Shown: piece after piece, positions 1-11,861 of the stretch | Layout of the letters: every line of letters begins with the position of its first letter | Position numbering within the stretch: the stretch's first letter is position 1 | DNA from: Myxococcus xanthus | GTDB lineage: Bacteria > Myxococcota > Myxococcia > Myxococcales > Myxococcaceae | Reading direction: 5' to 3' | Assembly: GCF_013116825.1 (NCBI RefSeq) | Contig: NZ_JABFNS010000059.1 | Coordinates: 1-50,491 of the forward strand | DNA: 50,491 bases | Translations under genes and position numbers: made by a program | The notes under the pieces: generated by a model | Database searches by the model: none | What the model saw: the letters and a program-made list of their open reading frames with translations, nothing else | What the model was told of the DNA's origin: nothing

Positions 1-366
1 CGCCCCACCCCCTCCACGCGGGGCGCCGCTTAACACCGAACACGCGGCACACGCAACCGCTACCATGGGTAGCGGCCCCCCGGCCCCCAGTGGCGATTGC
101 CGCTTCGGCAAGCTCAGCTACCGCCGATCTGCCCCGCATGGAATCGAGGGCCTTTCCCGTGGGCTCGCCAGGGCCCGGGCTCGTCTCTGGGAGAGGCGCT
201 GGGGTCCGGCGGCCCGAGCAGGCGCGTGGAGATGGGGGCGCCTGCCCCAACGCCCGGGAGGCCGGCCTCCGGGCGCCGGGCGGCCCGCTCCTCGGCGCCA
301 GGGCGCCTGCGTCGCCAGCTTGCACCCGATACGCGTCAACCCACCGCGACACCTCTGGAGGACTCC
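1..366. other. Left-edge stretch with no convincing gene; two hairpins
   Basis: No reading frame here looks like a real protein; the open frames are Arg/Pro/Gly-rich shadows typical of 70% GC DNA. Two inverted repeats are visible. CGCCCC at 1-6 pairs with GGGGCG at 20-25, and CCGCTACC at 57-64 pairs with GGTAGCGG at 68-75 around a 3-base loop. Either could be a factor-independent stop for a gene left of the window, although no T tract follows. The rest (about 80-350) is very GC-rich and presumably carries the promoter of the PEBP gene, but I see no clear -35/-10 pair. Confidence 0.4.
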
Positions 367-885
367 ATGCCGAAGCCGCTCGTGCTCACGTCCCCCCGCT
401 TCAAGGACGGCGACCTCATCCCCATTGCCTACACCGGCGAGGGCGAGGACATCTCACCGCCGCTTCAATGGACGAACATGCCCGCCGGGACGAAGAGCCT
501 GGCCCTCATCGTGGAGGATCCAGACGCGCCAGACCCGCGCAATCCCCAGATGACCTTCTCCCACTGGGTTGTCTACAACATCCCACCTTCAGCCCAGGGC
601 CTGCCGGAAGGCGCCACGCCGGACGTCCTCCCGGAGGGCGCCCGCCAGGGTCAGAACGACTTCCGCCGCCAGAACTACGGGGGCCCCATGCCGCCCGTGG
701 GCATGCACCGGTACTACTTCCGCCTGTTCGCCCTGGACACGGTGCTGCCGGACCTGGGCCGCGCCACGCGCACACAGCTCCGGGAGGCCATGGAAGGCCA
801 CATCGTGGGGCAGGCGGAGCTCATCGGCCTGTACACCAAGGTCCACCACCGCGGCGCGGAGTCCCCCGGGGCCACTCCCGCCTGA
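367..885 (+). CDS. YbhB/YbcL family Raf kinase inhibitor-like (PEBP) protein
   Basis: This 172-residue protein belongs to the bacterial phosphatidylethanolamine-binding protein family (YbhB/YbcL), small cytoplasmic or periplasmic proteins of poorly defined role that bind anionic ligands. Family hallmarks are visible: the opening LTSPRFKDGDLIP, then GEGEDISPPLQW, the ligand-pocket segment VEDPDAPDP, HWVVYNIP, and GMHRYYFRLFALD in the C-terminal half. The length is normal for the family. I start at ATG 367 because GGAGG lies 6 bases upstream and the family begins there; the frame is open further upstream but that part looks non-coding. There is no signal peptide, so it is probably cytoplasmic. 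It ends about 100 bases before the sensor kinase gene and may be cotranscribed with it, but nothing links the functions. Confidence 0.93.
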   Translation: MPKPLVLTSPRFKDGDLIPIAYTGEGEDISPPLQWTNMPAGTKSLALIVEDPDAPDPRNPQMTFSHWVVYNIPPSAQGLPEGATPDVLPEGARQGQNDFRRQNYGGPMPPVGMHRYYFRLFALDTVLPDLGRATRTQLREAMEGHIVGQAELIGLYTKVHHRGAESPGATPA

Positions 886-989
886 TTCGGCGCGGGCGAC
901 AGCTCCCCTGAGGACATGGGCTCGGCTGCCCTGCGCGGCCGGGCCCGTTCTAAGTACAAGCCGCAGGGCTGGCACCGGGATGTGGGCTG

Positions 990-3680
<2,691 letters not shown>

Positions 3681-3732
3681 CACACTTGAAGCTCACGCGT
3701 CCGGGGCGCAAACCCCTTCGCGAGGAGCAGAA

Positions 3733-4590
3733 ATGCACCGCCATGCCGCCGTCCTGGGAGTCCTTCTCTGCCTGAGCACCTTCACCGTCCAGGCCCAGGC
3801 GCCCACGGCTCCGGACGAGCCCCGGGTGCAGCTGAAGTTCGTGGGAGAGCTGGGCTTCCTGGACGTGCTGGCGCACAGCATCCGCCAGGGCAGTGACGGC
3901 ACGCTGTTCCGCTACACGGACGACGGCGGGCAGGACAACCTCTACAACTTCATGCGGCTGTCGGCGGAGTTGACGTTGAAGAGCCGGCACTCGGTGGTGT
4001 TCCTCTACCAGCCGCTGGCCATCGACACGCAGGTGGTGCTCAAGCGGGACGTGCGCATCGACGCGCTGGACTTCCCCGCGGGCACTCCACTGGACGTGAG
4101 CTACAGCTTCCCCTTCTACCGGGCCAGCTATCTGTATGACCTGCTGTCCGGTCCGGACCGCGAACTGTCCGTGGGCGTGTCGCTCCAACTGCGCAACGCG
4201 AACTACGTCTTCACCTCCGCGGACGGAGCGCTGCGACGGACCGCGCGGGACGTGGGGCCGGTGCCGCTGCTGAAGGTGCGCGGACGGTGGGGACTGGGCG
4301 GTGGCTGGTGGCTGGGCTTCGAGGCGGACGGCAGCTACGCGCCCACGGCCATCATCAACGGCGACAGTGACTCCAACACCACGGGCGCGCTGCTGGACGC
4401 GTCCCTGCGCGGCGGCGTGCGCATCACCGACAACGTGGATGCGTTCCTCAACCTGCGCTACCTGGGCGGCGGCGCGCGAGGCACGTCGGACGACAACGAA
4501 GACGAGTTTGGCGACGGCTTCACCAGCAATTGGATTGATACCGCCACCATCAGCCTGGGCTTCAGCTACCGGCTGCCCTGGGGAAACTGA
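3733..4590 (+). CDS. Predicted outer-membrane beta-barrel protein
   Basis: The 285-residue product has a clear signal peptide (HAAVLGVLLCLSTFTVQAQA, cleavage near residue 22). It continues as alternating hydrophobic and polar strands with many aromatic residues, for example SVVFLYQPLAI, SVGVSLQLRN and DAFLNLRYLGGG, and ends in TATISLGFSYRLPWGN. This pattern suggests an outer-membrane beta-barrel, but I do not recognise a named family. GAGGAG sits 5 bases before the ATG, which supports the start. The gene follows the sensor kinase by 52 bases and converges on the Ser/Thr kinase gene, with only 15 bases between the stops. The function is unknown; a small porin or a structural barrel are both possible. 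Confidence 0.8.
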   Translation: MHRHAAVLGVLLCLSTFTVQAQAPTAPDEPRVQLKFVGELGFLDVLAHSIRQGSDGTLFRYTDDGGQDNLYNFMRLSAELTLKSRHSVVFLYQPLAIDTQVVLKRDVRIDALDFPAGTPLDVSYSFPFYRASYLYDLLSGPDRELSVGVSLQLRNANYVFTSADGALRRTARDVGPVPLLKVRGRWGLGGGWWLGFEADGSYAPTAIINGDSDSNTTGALLDASLRGGVRITDNVDAFLNLRYLGGGARGTSDDNEDEFGDGFTSNWIDTATISLGFSYRLPWGN

Positions 4591-4605
4591 CGCCCGCGGA
4601 TGGCT

Positions 4606-6609
4606 TCAGGCCAGCGCCCAAGCCAGCGCGAGCCCCAAGGCACACGCGCCCGCGCAGAGCCCCGCGACGAGCCAGGGACGACCGCCGCGAAGCCACGTGC
4701 CAGAGTCCTCCTCGGGCTCTGGCATGGGCAGCGCGTCATCCCCCGTGATGGCGCGCACCAACTCCAGACGCCGGGCTTCCACCGCCGCCGCATCCACCGC
4801 TTGGGAGATGTCCACGCCGAAGCCCACCTGTGTCTCACGGGTGGCTCGGCGCAACTGCGCGGCCTGGGGCGGCAAGGACTGGAGCGCCCTGGCGGGATTC
4901 ACCTCCGTCACGGTGACATCCTCGGACGCGGCGGCACGGGCGCCCTGGCTTCGGATGGCCTCCGCCCGTTCGAGCGCGACCATCAGCTTCGCCGCATCGA
5001 CGGCTTCGGTGGCCGCCGCGTCTCCGCCCAGATTGGCTCCGGCGTTCGCGGCCCCAGGGCCCACCTCGGACTTCGACGCCACGCCAGCGGCCGCCGCCAT
5101 CCGGGCACGTTCGGGCTGAACGACCGTCGGCTCCTCATCCGCACCGAGTGGCGCGCTCGCGGCCGGGCCTCGCGATGGATGGACGACGGTGGCCTCCCCC
5201 TCCACATCGAGGTGTGCCCGTTCGCGGCCGGGGAGGCCCCGTCGCGCTCGCGAGGCTCCGCCCTCCACCACGGTCGCCTCGTCCTCCGTCCCGTACAGCG
5301 CGGTGACGCGAGGTGCATTCTCAACGCGGGGCGACTCCGGCGCCTTTCCAGGAGTCCCTCGCACCGTGACTTCAAGTTCGTCCGCGTCAGCATGCGCGGC
5401 GGGCGCGGCCTTCGCTGGCGTGCCTCGCCCGGATGCATCCGGCGCGGCTGGGACATTCGCATCAGACTGATGGGCGGACGGCGGCGCCTTCGAAGGCTCC
5501 GCGTCACCACGCTCGGCCGGGACGTAGTCCTCGGGCGCGTCGATGCCTTCGTGCTCGAACGCGAGCGCGGTGGGCGGAGCGAGCACGGCGGCCAACGCGG
5601 GCTCGGTGAGCGCGCGGGAGCGCGGCTCCCGCAGCAGTTCGCGGAGCACGAGCTCCTCCGCCTTCTTCTCGCGGGGGAACGCGGCGGCGATGAGGCGCGC
5701 GACATCCGCATCCCCCACGTTGGGCGCCAGCTTCGCCTTCATCCGCTCCAGCTCCGCGCCCATGGCGGCCGCGTCCGGGAAGCGATGGTCGGGCTCGGAG
5801 GCCAGCGCGCGCATCAGGAACGCATCCACGCTGGTAGGCACGCCCTGCCGGACGCTCCCCGCTGGCTCCCACTGGGGGTATGCCGCGCGCCGCCACCGCT
5901 CCACCGGGTCGCCCCGCTGCGCCAGGGGCTTCCACGCGAACAGCTCCCACAGCAGCGCGCCCACCGCGTAGACGTCCGCGCGCCGGTCCACGAAGCGCTT
6001 CCGCGCCTGCTCCGGTGCCATGTACGTCAGGTTGCCAATCACCACCCGGGGCGCCGTCTGCTGCTCCTTCAGCGTGGACTGCGCCGCGCCGAAGTCGATG
6101 ATTTTCACCTCGCCCGCGTAGCTGATGCACACGTTCGCGGGAGACAAATCCCGGTGGACCAGGTGCAGCGGATTGCCGAACTCGTCCGTCGCGTCGTGCG
6201 CGTAGGCCAGGCCCTCACAGAGCCGCTGCCCCAGGTGGAGCATGATGCCCAGCGGCAGCGTCCGCCCGAGCTGCCGCAACCGGTACGTCAGCCGGCTGAG
6301 CGTCTTGCCCTGCACGTACTCCATGGACAGGTAGAGCTGCCCTTCCACCTCGCCCATGGCGTACACGCGCGCGATGTTCGGATGGTGCAGCCGCACCACG
6401 ACGCGGGCTTCATCTCGGAAGCGTCCGGCGAACTGCGGGCTCGCCATGAGCTGCGGGAGGACCTTCTTCACCACACAGGCACGACGAGGCGCCTCCTCAC
6501 GCGCGAGGAACACCTCTCCCATCCCCCCGGCGCCGATGCGGCGCACGAGGGTATAGGGACCGAAGCGAACGGGCCCCTCGAGGGGCGCGGGCTCAACCGG
6601 TCTTGCCAA
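4606..6609 (-). CDS. Membrane-anchored Ser/Thr protein kinase
   Basis: This is a Hanks-type kinase of 667 residues. The N-terminal catalytic domain (about 16-280) has the glycine loop IGAGGMGEVFLA, a VVKK lysine, the catalytic loop HRDLSPANV typical of myxobacterial kinases, IDFGAAQ in the DFG position, and YMAPEQ. A long Ala/Glu/Pro-rich linker (about 300-640) follows, then a hydrophobic segment near the C terminus (WLVAGLCAGACALGLALAW) that would anchor it in the inner membrane with the kinase inside. The linker repeats a T-V-V motif (EATVV twice, EPTVV once), which could be phosphorylation or FHA-binding sites; that is inference. The only start I find is TTG 6609, which lies inside the end of hemL (17-base overlap), so the kinase is probably translated from the hemL transcript. 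Confidence 0.93.
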   Translation of the reverse strand: MARPVEPAPLEGPVRFGPYTLVRRIGAGGMGEVFLAREEAPRRACVVKKVLPQLMASPQFAGRFRDEARVVVRLHHPNIARVYAMGEVEGQLYLSMEYVQGKTLSRLTYRLRQLGRTLPLGIMLHLGQRLCEGLAYAHDATDEFGNPLHLVHRDLSPANVCISYAGEVKIIDFGAAQSTLKEQQTAPRVVIGNLTYMAPEQARKRFVDRRADVYAVGALLWELFAWKPLAQRGDPVERWRRAAYPQWEPAGSVRQGVPTSVDAFLMRALASEPDHRFPDAAAMGAELERMKAKLAPNVGDADVARLIAAAFPREKKAEELVLRELLREPRSRALTEPALAAVLAPPTALAFEHEGIDAPEDYVPAERGDAEPSKAPPSAHQSDANVPAAPDASGRGTPAKAAPAAHADADELEVTVRGTPGKAPESPRVENAPRVTALYGTEDEATVVEGGASRARRGLPGRERAHLDVEGEATVVHPSRGPAASAPLGADEEPTVVQPERARMAAAAGVASKSEVGPGAANAGANLGGDAAATEAVDAAKLMVALERAEAIRSQGARAAASEDVTVTEVNPARALQSLPPQAAQLRRATRETQVGFGVDISQAVDAAAVEARRLELVRAITGDDALPMPEPEEDSGTWLRGGRPWLVAGLCAGACALGLALAWALA

Positions 6610-7888
6610 GCGAACGGAAGGCCTTTCTCGCCGCCGCGAGGACGTGCGCGACTTCCGGCTCGCCGATGGCCAGCGACACGAACGCCGCCTCGAACTGGCT
6701 GGGCGGCAGGTAGACGCCCTCGTTCAGCATGGCGTGGAAGAACTTCCCGAAGCGCGCCGTGTCCGCCTTCTTCGCGCTGGCGTAGTCGTAGACGGGCTCA
6801 CCGGTGAAGAACACCGTGAGCATGCTGCCCACGCGGTTGACGGTGACGGGCACGTCCGCGGCCTTCGCCTCGGCGAGCAGGCCGACCTCCAACATGCGGC
6901 TGACCTCCTCCAGCCGCGCGTAGGTGCCGGGGGCCGCCAGGGCCTTGAGGCACGCCAGGCCCGCCGCCACCGCCACCGGGTTCCCCGACAGCGTGCCGGA
7001 CTGGTACACCGGGCCCGCGGGAGCCACCTTCTCCATGATGTCGCGGCGGCCACCATACGCGCCCATCGGCATGCCGCCGCCAATCACCTTGGCCATGGTG
7101 GTGAGGTCCGGCTTGAGGCCGTACAGCTCCTGCGCGCCGCCGCGCGACAGCCGGAAGCCCGTCATGACCTCGTCCAGCACCAGGAGCACGCCGTGCTTCT
7201 GGCAGAGCGCCTGCAGCCCTTCGAGGTAGCCCGGCTTCGGCACCAGCACGCCCATGTTGCCCACCACCGGCTCGATGATGGCGCAAGCGATGTCCTGGCC
7301 ACTCTCCGCGAAGATGCGCTCCACGGCGGCCAGGTCGTTGAAGGGCGCGGTGAGCGTGAGCTTCGCCAGCGCCGACGGCACGCCCGGAGAGTCCGGCAGG
7401 CCCAGCGTCTCCACGCCGCTGCCCGCCTTCACCAGGAACGGGTCTCCCGCGCCGTGGAAGCAGCCTTCGAACTTGAGGATGTGCTCGCGGCCGGTGAAGC
7501 CCCGCGCGACGCGGATGGCCGCCACCGTGGCCTCGGTGCCACTGGAGACCAGGCGCACCATCTCCACCGCGGGCATGGTGGCGCAGATGAGCTCCGCGAA
7601 CTCCACCTCATCCGCATGCGGCGCGCCATAGGACGAGCCCCGGCGCGCGGCGTCGATGATGGCGTCCAAGATGGGCGGATACGCGTGGCCCAGGATGAGC
7701 GGTCCCCAGCTCCCCACGAGGTCGACGTAGCGGTTGCCGTCCACATCCGTGAGCCAGGCACCTGAGCCTTCACGGAAGAAGACAGGGTCGCCGCCAACGC
7801 CTCGGAAGGCGCGCACCGGGGAATTCACTCCGCCGGGGATGCGAGCCTGCGCGCGAGCGAAGAGAGCCTGACTGTGAGCGTGGTTCAT
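6593..7888 (-). CDS. hemL: Glutamate-1-semialdehyde 2,1-aminomutase
   Basis: HemL converts glutamate-1-semialdehyde into 5-aminolevulinate with pyridoxal phosphate, the last step of the C5 route to heme. The 431-residue protein matches the family along its length: ARIPGGVNSPVRAF at the start, DVDGNRYVDLVGSWGP, SSGTEATVAAIRVARG, FEGCFHGAGDP, IIEPVVGNMG, LVLDEVMTGFR, and TTMAKVIGGGMPMGAYGG carrying the PLP lysine. I start at ATG 7888, preceded by GGAACGAG; the frame is open to GTG 7912 but family members begin near the chosen start. Use of HemL is expected because deltaproteobacteria make ALA through glutamyl-tRNA. The Ser/Thr kinase gene overlaps its 3' end. Confidence 0.97.
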   Translation of the reverse strand: MNHAHSQALFARAQARIPGGVNSPVRAFRGVGGDPVFFREGSGAWLTDVDGNRYVDLVGSWGPLILGHAYPPILDAIIDAARRGSSYGAPHADEVEFAELICATMPAVEMVRLVSSGTEATVAAIRVARGFTGREHILKFEGCFHGAGDPFLVKAGSGVETLGLPDSPGVPSALAKLTLTAPFNDLAAVERIFAESGQDIACAIIEPVVGNMGVLVPKPGYLEGLQALCQKHGVLLVLDEVMTGFRLSRGGAQELYGLKPDLTTMAKVIGGGMPMGAYGGRRDIMEKVAPAGPVYQSGTLSGNPVAVAAGLACLKALAAPGTYARLEEVSRMLEVGLLAEAKAADVPVTVNRVGSMLTVFFTGEPVYDYASAKKADTARFGKFFHAMLNEGVYLPPSQFEAAFVSLAIGEPEVAHVLAAARKAFRSLGKTG

Positions 7889-8079
7889 GGCTCGTTCCAT
7901 AACATGCGGCACGAGGCAGTCTGTGTCCCCGCACGCCCGCTCCCATGCCCCCCGCTTCTTCGTGCCGTCGTCGACACATTATGGACAGTCTCAAGCTGTG
8001 CGGAAGAAACCGTCTTTCTTGTAAATCTGACTAAATTGGGTGGTTTCAGCGACGCATCGTCCGGGGCTCGACACGCGCC
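7889..8079. promoter_or_regulatory. Divergent promoter region between hemL and the HEAT gene pair
   Basis: This 191-base gap separates divergent genes. Its centre, about 7975-8045, is noticeably richer in A+T than the surroundings (TTGTAAATCTGACTAAATTG and nearby), as expected for core promoters. I cannot assign a confident -35/-10 pair on either strand and see no known operator. Confidence 0.45.
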
Positions 8080-9165
8080 ATGCCCGCCTCCCCTCCCCAC
8101 AGCCAGCCCCTTCGCACACGAGTCCGAGGCTGGGCCCGCGCGCTCTGGCCGTTCCTCGTGTGTGGCGTCCCTCCCGCCATGGCCGCCAAGCCGCCCCTCC
8201 AACGTCTTCCACGCCTCACCTGCCGCGCGGGCTATTTGGACTTCGAACAACTTCACGGACTACCGACGGTGCGAGCCGCCATCCAGCAGGCCCTGGCGCA
8301 GAACGACCCCGCCGCCCTCACCTTCCTCACCGAACGGATTCCGGAAGTCCTGGGTGAAGACGGCCAGGCCGCGCTTCTGGTGCTCGACTGGGCTGACACC
8401 GCACCGACGCCTGAAGCCTCCGTGCTGCTGGCGGGCCTGCGTGAAGCCTCCGCGGTGAGGGATGCACGGGTGGCCGAGCGGCTCCTCTCGATGGCGGAGC
8501 AGCACGCATCCATCGACCACCGCGCTCAGGCGCTCCAAGCACTGGAGACCCAGGCGCGCTTCGGCGCCCCTGCGCAGGACCGGCTGATGGCGTTGGCCAG
8601 GAGAAGCACGGCCCCGCAGGGCGTGTCCCTGCTCGCGGTGAGAACCCTGGGCAGGGTGATGAAGAACGACTTCCAGGCAGGAGGCTCGGAGGAGCCCTAC
8701 CTCACGCGACTCCTGACACTGGCGCGGGAGTCCGAGAACCGCCACATCCGCGCCCTGGCGGTGGAGCTGGCTGCATCCTTGTCCGTGCGCCTGGATGCGC
8801 GGGCCGTGGAGCAACTGGCCTGGGTGCTCGACAATGACGCAGACGCCAACGTCCGGGAGCTGGCGGCCCTGGCGTTGTCCGATGGCCGCGACACGCGCGC
8901 GGTGCTGAATCACTTCAGCGCCGCGTTTCGTGGAGAGCAGCGCCTGTGCGTGCGCTGGGCGCTCCTGCGATACGCGCTCCGGGCCGGTGGCGCCGAGGCC
9001 CTTCCCCAAGTGCGGGACTACGCGAGGCAGGACCGCCGATTCGCACGAGACGTCGCCGACTTCCAGGCGCTCTACGACGCGGGACACGAGGACTTCGACC
9101 GGCTGTGGCTGAACAAGCGCGTGTATCACCGCTGCCCTGAGGACGTGGAGGACCTGACGCCATGA
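8080..9165 (+). CDS. Secreted HEAT-repeat-like protein (first of a tandem pair)
   Basis: The 361-residue product starts with an Arg-rich segment and a hydrophobic stretch (ARALWPFLVCGVPPAMA) that reads as a signal peptide ending near residue 35. The rest is alpha-helical with repeating units of HEAT/Armadillo type, such as HRAQALQALETQARFG, GVSLLAVRTLGRVM, HIRALAVELAASLS and NVRELAALALSDG. HEAT solenoids usually act as protein-binding scaffolds; no catalytic motif is visible. The start at ATG 8080 has no strong ribosome-binding site, so a slightly different start is possible. The stop overlaps the next gene's ATG (ATGA), so the two should be translated together. I do not recognise a named family. 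Confidence 0.78.
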   Translation: MPASPPHSQPLRTRVRGWARALWPFLVCGVPPAMAAKPPLQRLPRLTCRAGYLDFEQLHGLPTVRAAIQQALAQNDPAALTFLTERIPEVLGEDGQAALLVLDWADTAPTPEASVLLAGLREASAVRDARVAERLLSMAEQHASIDHRAQALQALETQARFGAPAQDRLMALARRSTAPQGVSLLAVRTLGRVMKNDFQAGGSEEPYLTRLLTLARESENRHIRALAVELAASLSVRLDARAVEQLAWVLDNDADANVRELAALALSDGRDTRAVLNHFSAAFRGEQRLCVRWALLRYALRAGGAEALPQVRDYARQDRRFARDVADFQALYDAGHEDFDRLWLNKRVYHRCPEDVEDLTP

Positions 9166-10247
9166 GGAATCCGCGTGGAAGGCTCGGCTGGGTCCTCCTC
9201 GCCGGGGCGTTGGGCGCAGCCGTGGTGGGCACACGCCTCTGGCGTGCTCCTGAAAGGAACACCGAGCCTGTCCTCAATGGCTCGACGCCGCAGGCTGCTG
9301 ACGCCGGACATTCGACGCTCCCGCCCCTGCCCGCCCATGCGCAGCCACTGAAGGAAGTGCCGTGTGAGTTCACCGCACTCCTCGCGGAGTATCGCCAAGG
9401 CCACGCTTCACCAGCGTATCGGCGTTACGTGCGAGAACAACTCCGCGGGCTCGTGGAGTCACTGTCCGAGGACGTGCATTGGCAGCAACTCAGCGACGAG
9501 CAGGACGCTGACGTGCTGGCCTTGCTCTCCGACACCTGGGTGCTGCGCTACGCGCTGGAGGGACAGTCCCGCATCCTGGAGCGGCTGGTGGACCGCGTAA
9601 GTGAGTCACCTGACGCGCGCCTGCGTGCCGTGTTGATTCGTTCACTGCAACAGACGGGTGAGCCCTCCACCCAACTGTTGGGCATCCAGGTCCTCAAGGG
9701 CCGAGACGTCTACCGCGACTGGGTGACGGACGCAGCGCCCGAGGTCCGCGCGGCCGCGGTGGATAACTTCCGGGAGGAAGCCGCTCGCAACGCCGGCCGC
9801 TACCGCGTGGTGGCGGAGCGAGCGGTGTCGCTGGCCACCGTCGCGGAAGACCCGGCCACGGCAGCGGGACTCCTGGGCGCGTCTTCCATCGAAGCGGTGA
9901 GAGGACCGTCCGTGGCACAGGTCCGAACATTGCTCCAGTCAGCGAAGCCCCCCGTCGTGCGCGCCGCGGCTGCACGGGCCCTGGCGACCTCGCCCGTGGC
10001 AGAGCTCTCCGCGAGCCTCGACGCACTCGCCGCCCGCTACAGCGTCGAATCCGAGGCGAGCGTGCGCGAGGCGCTGCTGGAATCCATCTCCCGGCTGGGC
10101 CTGAGCCGCGCCCTGCCCGTCCTTAAGCGGCTCCGTGACACGCACGCCGCGGCTCGAGACGAAGTGAGTCCCTGGATTGCACTGCTCGCGGAGCATCCCC
10201 AGCGGTGGGAAATGCTCGATACCGCACGGCGACACTCTCACCGGTGA
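9162..10247 (+). CDS. Membrane-anchored HEAT-repeat-like protein (second of a tandem pair)
   Basis: Also 361 residues, this protein begins with a signal-anchor (RLGWVLLAGALGAAVVGTRLW) followed by a Pro/Ala linker and an alpha-solenoid region. HEAT-like units include ARLRAVLIRSLQQTG, EVRAAAVDNFREEA, VVRAAAARALATSP and SVREALLESISRLG. It probably sits in the inner membrane with the solenoid in the periplasm. Its ATG overlaps the upstream stop by four bases, indicating coupled translation and a joint role. The two proteins share the fold type and length, but little residue-level similarity is visible by eye. Function unknown. Confidence 0.77.
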   Translation: MRNPRGRLGWVLLAGALGAAVVGTRLWRAPERNTEPVLNGSTPQAADAGHSTLPPLPAHAQPLKEVPCEFTALLAEYRQGHASPAYRRYVREQLRGLVESLSEDVHWQQLSDEQDADVLALLSDTWVLRYALEGQSRILERLVDRVSESPDARLRAVLIRSLQQTGEPSTQLLGIQVLKGRDVYRDWVTDAAPEVRAAAVDNFREEAARNAGRYRVVAERAVSLATVAEDPATAAGLLGASSIEAVRGPSVAQVRTLLQSAKPPVVRAAAARALATSPVAELSASLDALAARYSVESEASVREALLESISRLGLSRALPVLKRLRDTHAAARDEVSPWIALLAEHPQRWEMLDTARRHSHR

Positions 10248-10340
10248 ACGGGGCATTTTGACCTGCACCCTGCTCCGGGACGCATTAGCTACGGCGACCA
10301 CGGCCCGCGAGCCTACCACTCACCGAGGGAGCGACAGGCA

Positions 10341-11318
10341 ATGCCCCAGACGAAGCTCGAAGCACGCAAGGCACTCGGAACCACCGGCCTTCAGGTATCC
10401 CCCCTGTGCCTGGGAGGAAACGTCTTCGGTTGGACTGCCGATGAGGCGACCTCGTTCGCGGTGCTCGATGCCTTCGCCGACAACGGCGGCAACTTCATCG
10501 ACACGGCGGACGTCTATTCGAGCTGGGTTCCCGGCAACCGCGGCGGCGAGTCGGAGACGCTCATCGGCAAGTGGATGAAGTCGCGCGGCGCCCGGGAGCG
10601 CGTCGTCATCGCCACCAAGGTGGGCTCGCAGACGGAGCTGGGGAAGGGCCTGGGCCGCGAGCACATCCAGCGCAGCGTGGAGGCCTCGCTGCGCCGGTTG
10701 CAGGTGGACGTCATCGACCTCTACTACGCGCACTACGAGGACCTGAGCACGCCAGTGGAGGAGACGATGGCGGCCTTCGACGCGCTGGTGCGCACCGGCA
10801 AGGTCCGCGCGCTGGGCACCAGCAACCACTCCCCGCGGCGACTCACCGAGTCGCTGGAGGTGTCCCGCCGCAACAACCTCGCCCGATACGCGGTGCTTCA
10901 ACCACACTACAACCTCGTCGCGCGCAAGGACTTCGAGTCTTCGCTCCGGAGCATCTGTGAACGGGAAGGGCTCGTGGTGGCGCCCTACTTCGCGTTGGCC
11001 TCGGGCTTCCTGACGGGCAAGTACCGCAAGGACCAGCCACCTCCGAAGTCTGCCCGCGCCGAAGGTGTGCTGAAGCAGTATGGAAACGCGCGCGGCTGGG
11101 CGGTGATTGATGCCCTGGACGCCGTGACGCGCCGGCATCCGGGAGCGAACTTCGCCCAGGTCGCGCTCGCGTGGCTCGCGGCTCAGCCCACCATCGTCGC
11201 GCCCATCGCGAGCGCGACGTCCGCCAGCCAGACGCAGGAGCTGCTGGGCGCGTTCACGTTGCAACTGACGGAGGAGGACCTCCGAGCCCTGGACGTTGCG
11301 TCGTCCCGCGAGGCCTGA
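10341..11318 (+). CDS. Aldo/keto reductase
   Basis: This 325-residue cytoplasmic NADPH-dependent oxidoreductase reduces aldehydes or ketones; the substrate cannot be inferred. The TIM-barrel family signature is complete: GLQVSPLCLGGNVFGW at the start, the catalytic Asp and Tyr in NFIDTADVYSSW, the Lys in IATKVG, and the His in DLYYAHYED. GTSNHSPRRL and the C-terminal cofactor-binding segment IVAPIASATSASQTQELL also fit. It resembles the YdhF/YajO-like group of bacterial AKRs. The ATG at 10341 fits the family start. The RraA-type gene follows after only 15 bases, so they are probably one transcript. Confidence 0.95.
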   Translation: MPQTKLEARKALGTTGLQVSPLCLGGNVFGWTADEATSFAVLDAFADNGGNFIDTADVYSSWVPGNRGGESETLIGKWMKSRGARERVVIATKVGSQTELGKGLGREHIQRSVEASLRRLQVDVIDLYYAHYEDLSTPVEETMAAFDALVRTGKVRALGTSNHSPRRLTESLEVSRRNNLARYAVLQPHYNLVARKDFESSLRSICEREGLVVAPYFALASGFLTGKYRKDQPPPKSARAEGVLKQYGNARGWAVIDALDAVTRRHPGANFAQVALAWLAAQPTIVAPIASATSASQTQELLGAFTLQLTEEDLRALDVASSREA

Positions 11319-11333
11319 GAAGGCTCGAAGCCC

Positions 11334-11831
11334 ATGAGCACGTTCACCGACTTCAAGACGGCCGACCTCTGCGATGCCCACGCGGGCACGCCGCGATTCC
11401 AGATTGCCGAGCCGGGGTTCCAGGACTACGGCGGCGTCCGGACCTTCGCGGGTCCCATCAGCACGGTGCGGGCGCCCGAGGACAACTCCCTCGTGCGCAA
11501 GGCCTTGGAGGAGCCCGGCCAGGGCCGGGTGCTGGTGGTGGACGGCGGAGGCAGCCGCCGCTGCGCGCTCCTGGGAGACCAGCTCGCGTTGCTCGCCCAA
11601 CAGAATGGCTGGGCGGGCGTGGTGGTGAATGGCTGCATCCGAGACGCCGAGGACGTGGGCCGCATGCGCATCGGCGTCAAGGCGCTGGGCACCCACCCGC
11701 TCAAGAGCCTCAAGCGCAACGAAGGACAACGTGACGTGGAGGTCCGCTTCGCCGGAGTCACCTTCCGCCCCGGCCACTACGTCTATGCGGACCTGGACGG
11801 CATCGTCACCTCCGAGTCGCCCCTGGGCTGA
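11334..11831 (+). CDS. rraA: RraA / HMG-CHA aldolase family protein
   Basis: The 165-residue protein belongs to the RraA family, which includes regulators that bind RNase E and class II 4-hydroxy-4-methyl-2-oxoglutarate/4-carboxy-4-hydroxy-2-oxoadipate aldolases. The metal and pyruvate-binding pattern D-X20-R-D is exactly preserved (GDQL then VVNGCIRD). The start [13 protein letters not shown] and the end [16 protein letters not shown] are standard. Because the aldolase residues are intact, either activity is possible and the symbol names the family only. It lies 15 bases after the aldo/keto reductase gene and converges on the glycosyltransferase gene. Confidence 0.9.
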   Translation: MSTFTDFKTADLCDAHAGTPRFQIAEPGFQDYGGVRTFAGPISTVRAPEDNSLVRKALEEPGQGRVLVVDGGGSRRCALLGDQLALLAQQNGWAGVVVNGCIRDAEDVGRMRIGVKALGTHPLKSLKRNEGQRDVEVRFAGVTFRPGHYVYADLDGIVTSESPLG

Positions 11832-11861
11832 CGCCAGGGGCCCCGGGCGGCAGTGCCGGCA

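Noticed and set aside
4600-6807. Long plus-strand open frame (735 codons) opposite the Ser/Thr kinase
   Set aside because: Composition is Arg-rich and lacks motifs; the minus-strand kinase is unmistakable.
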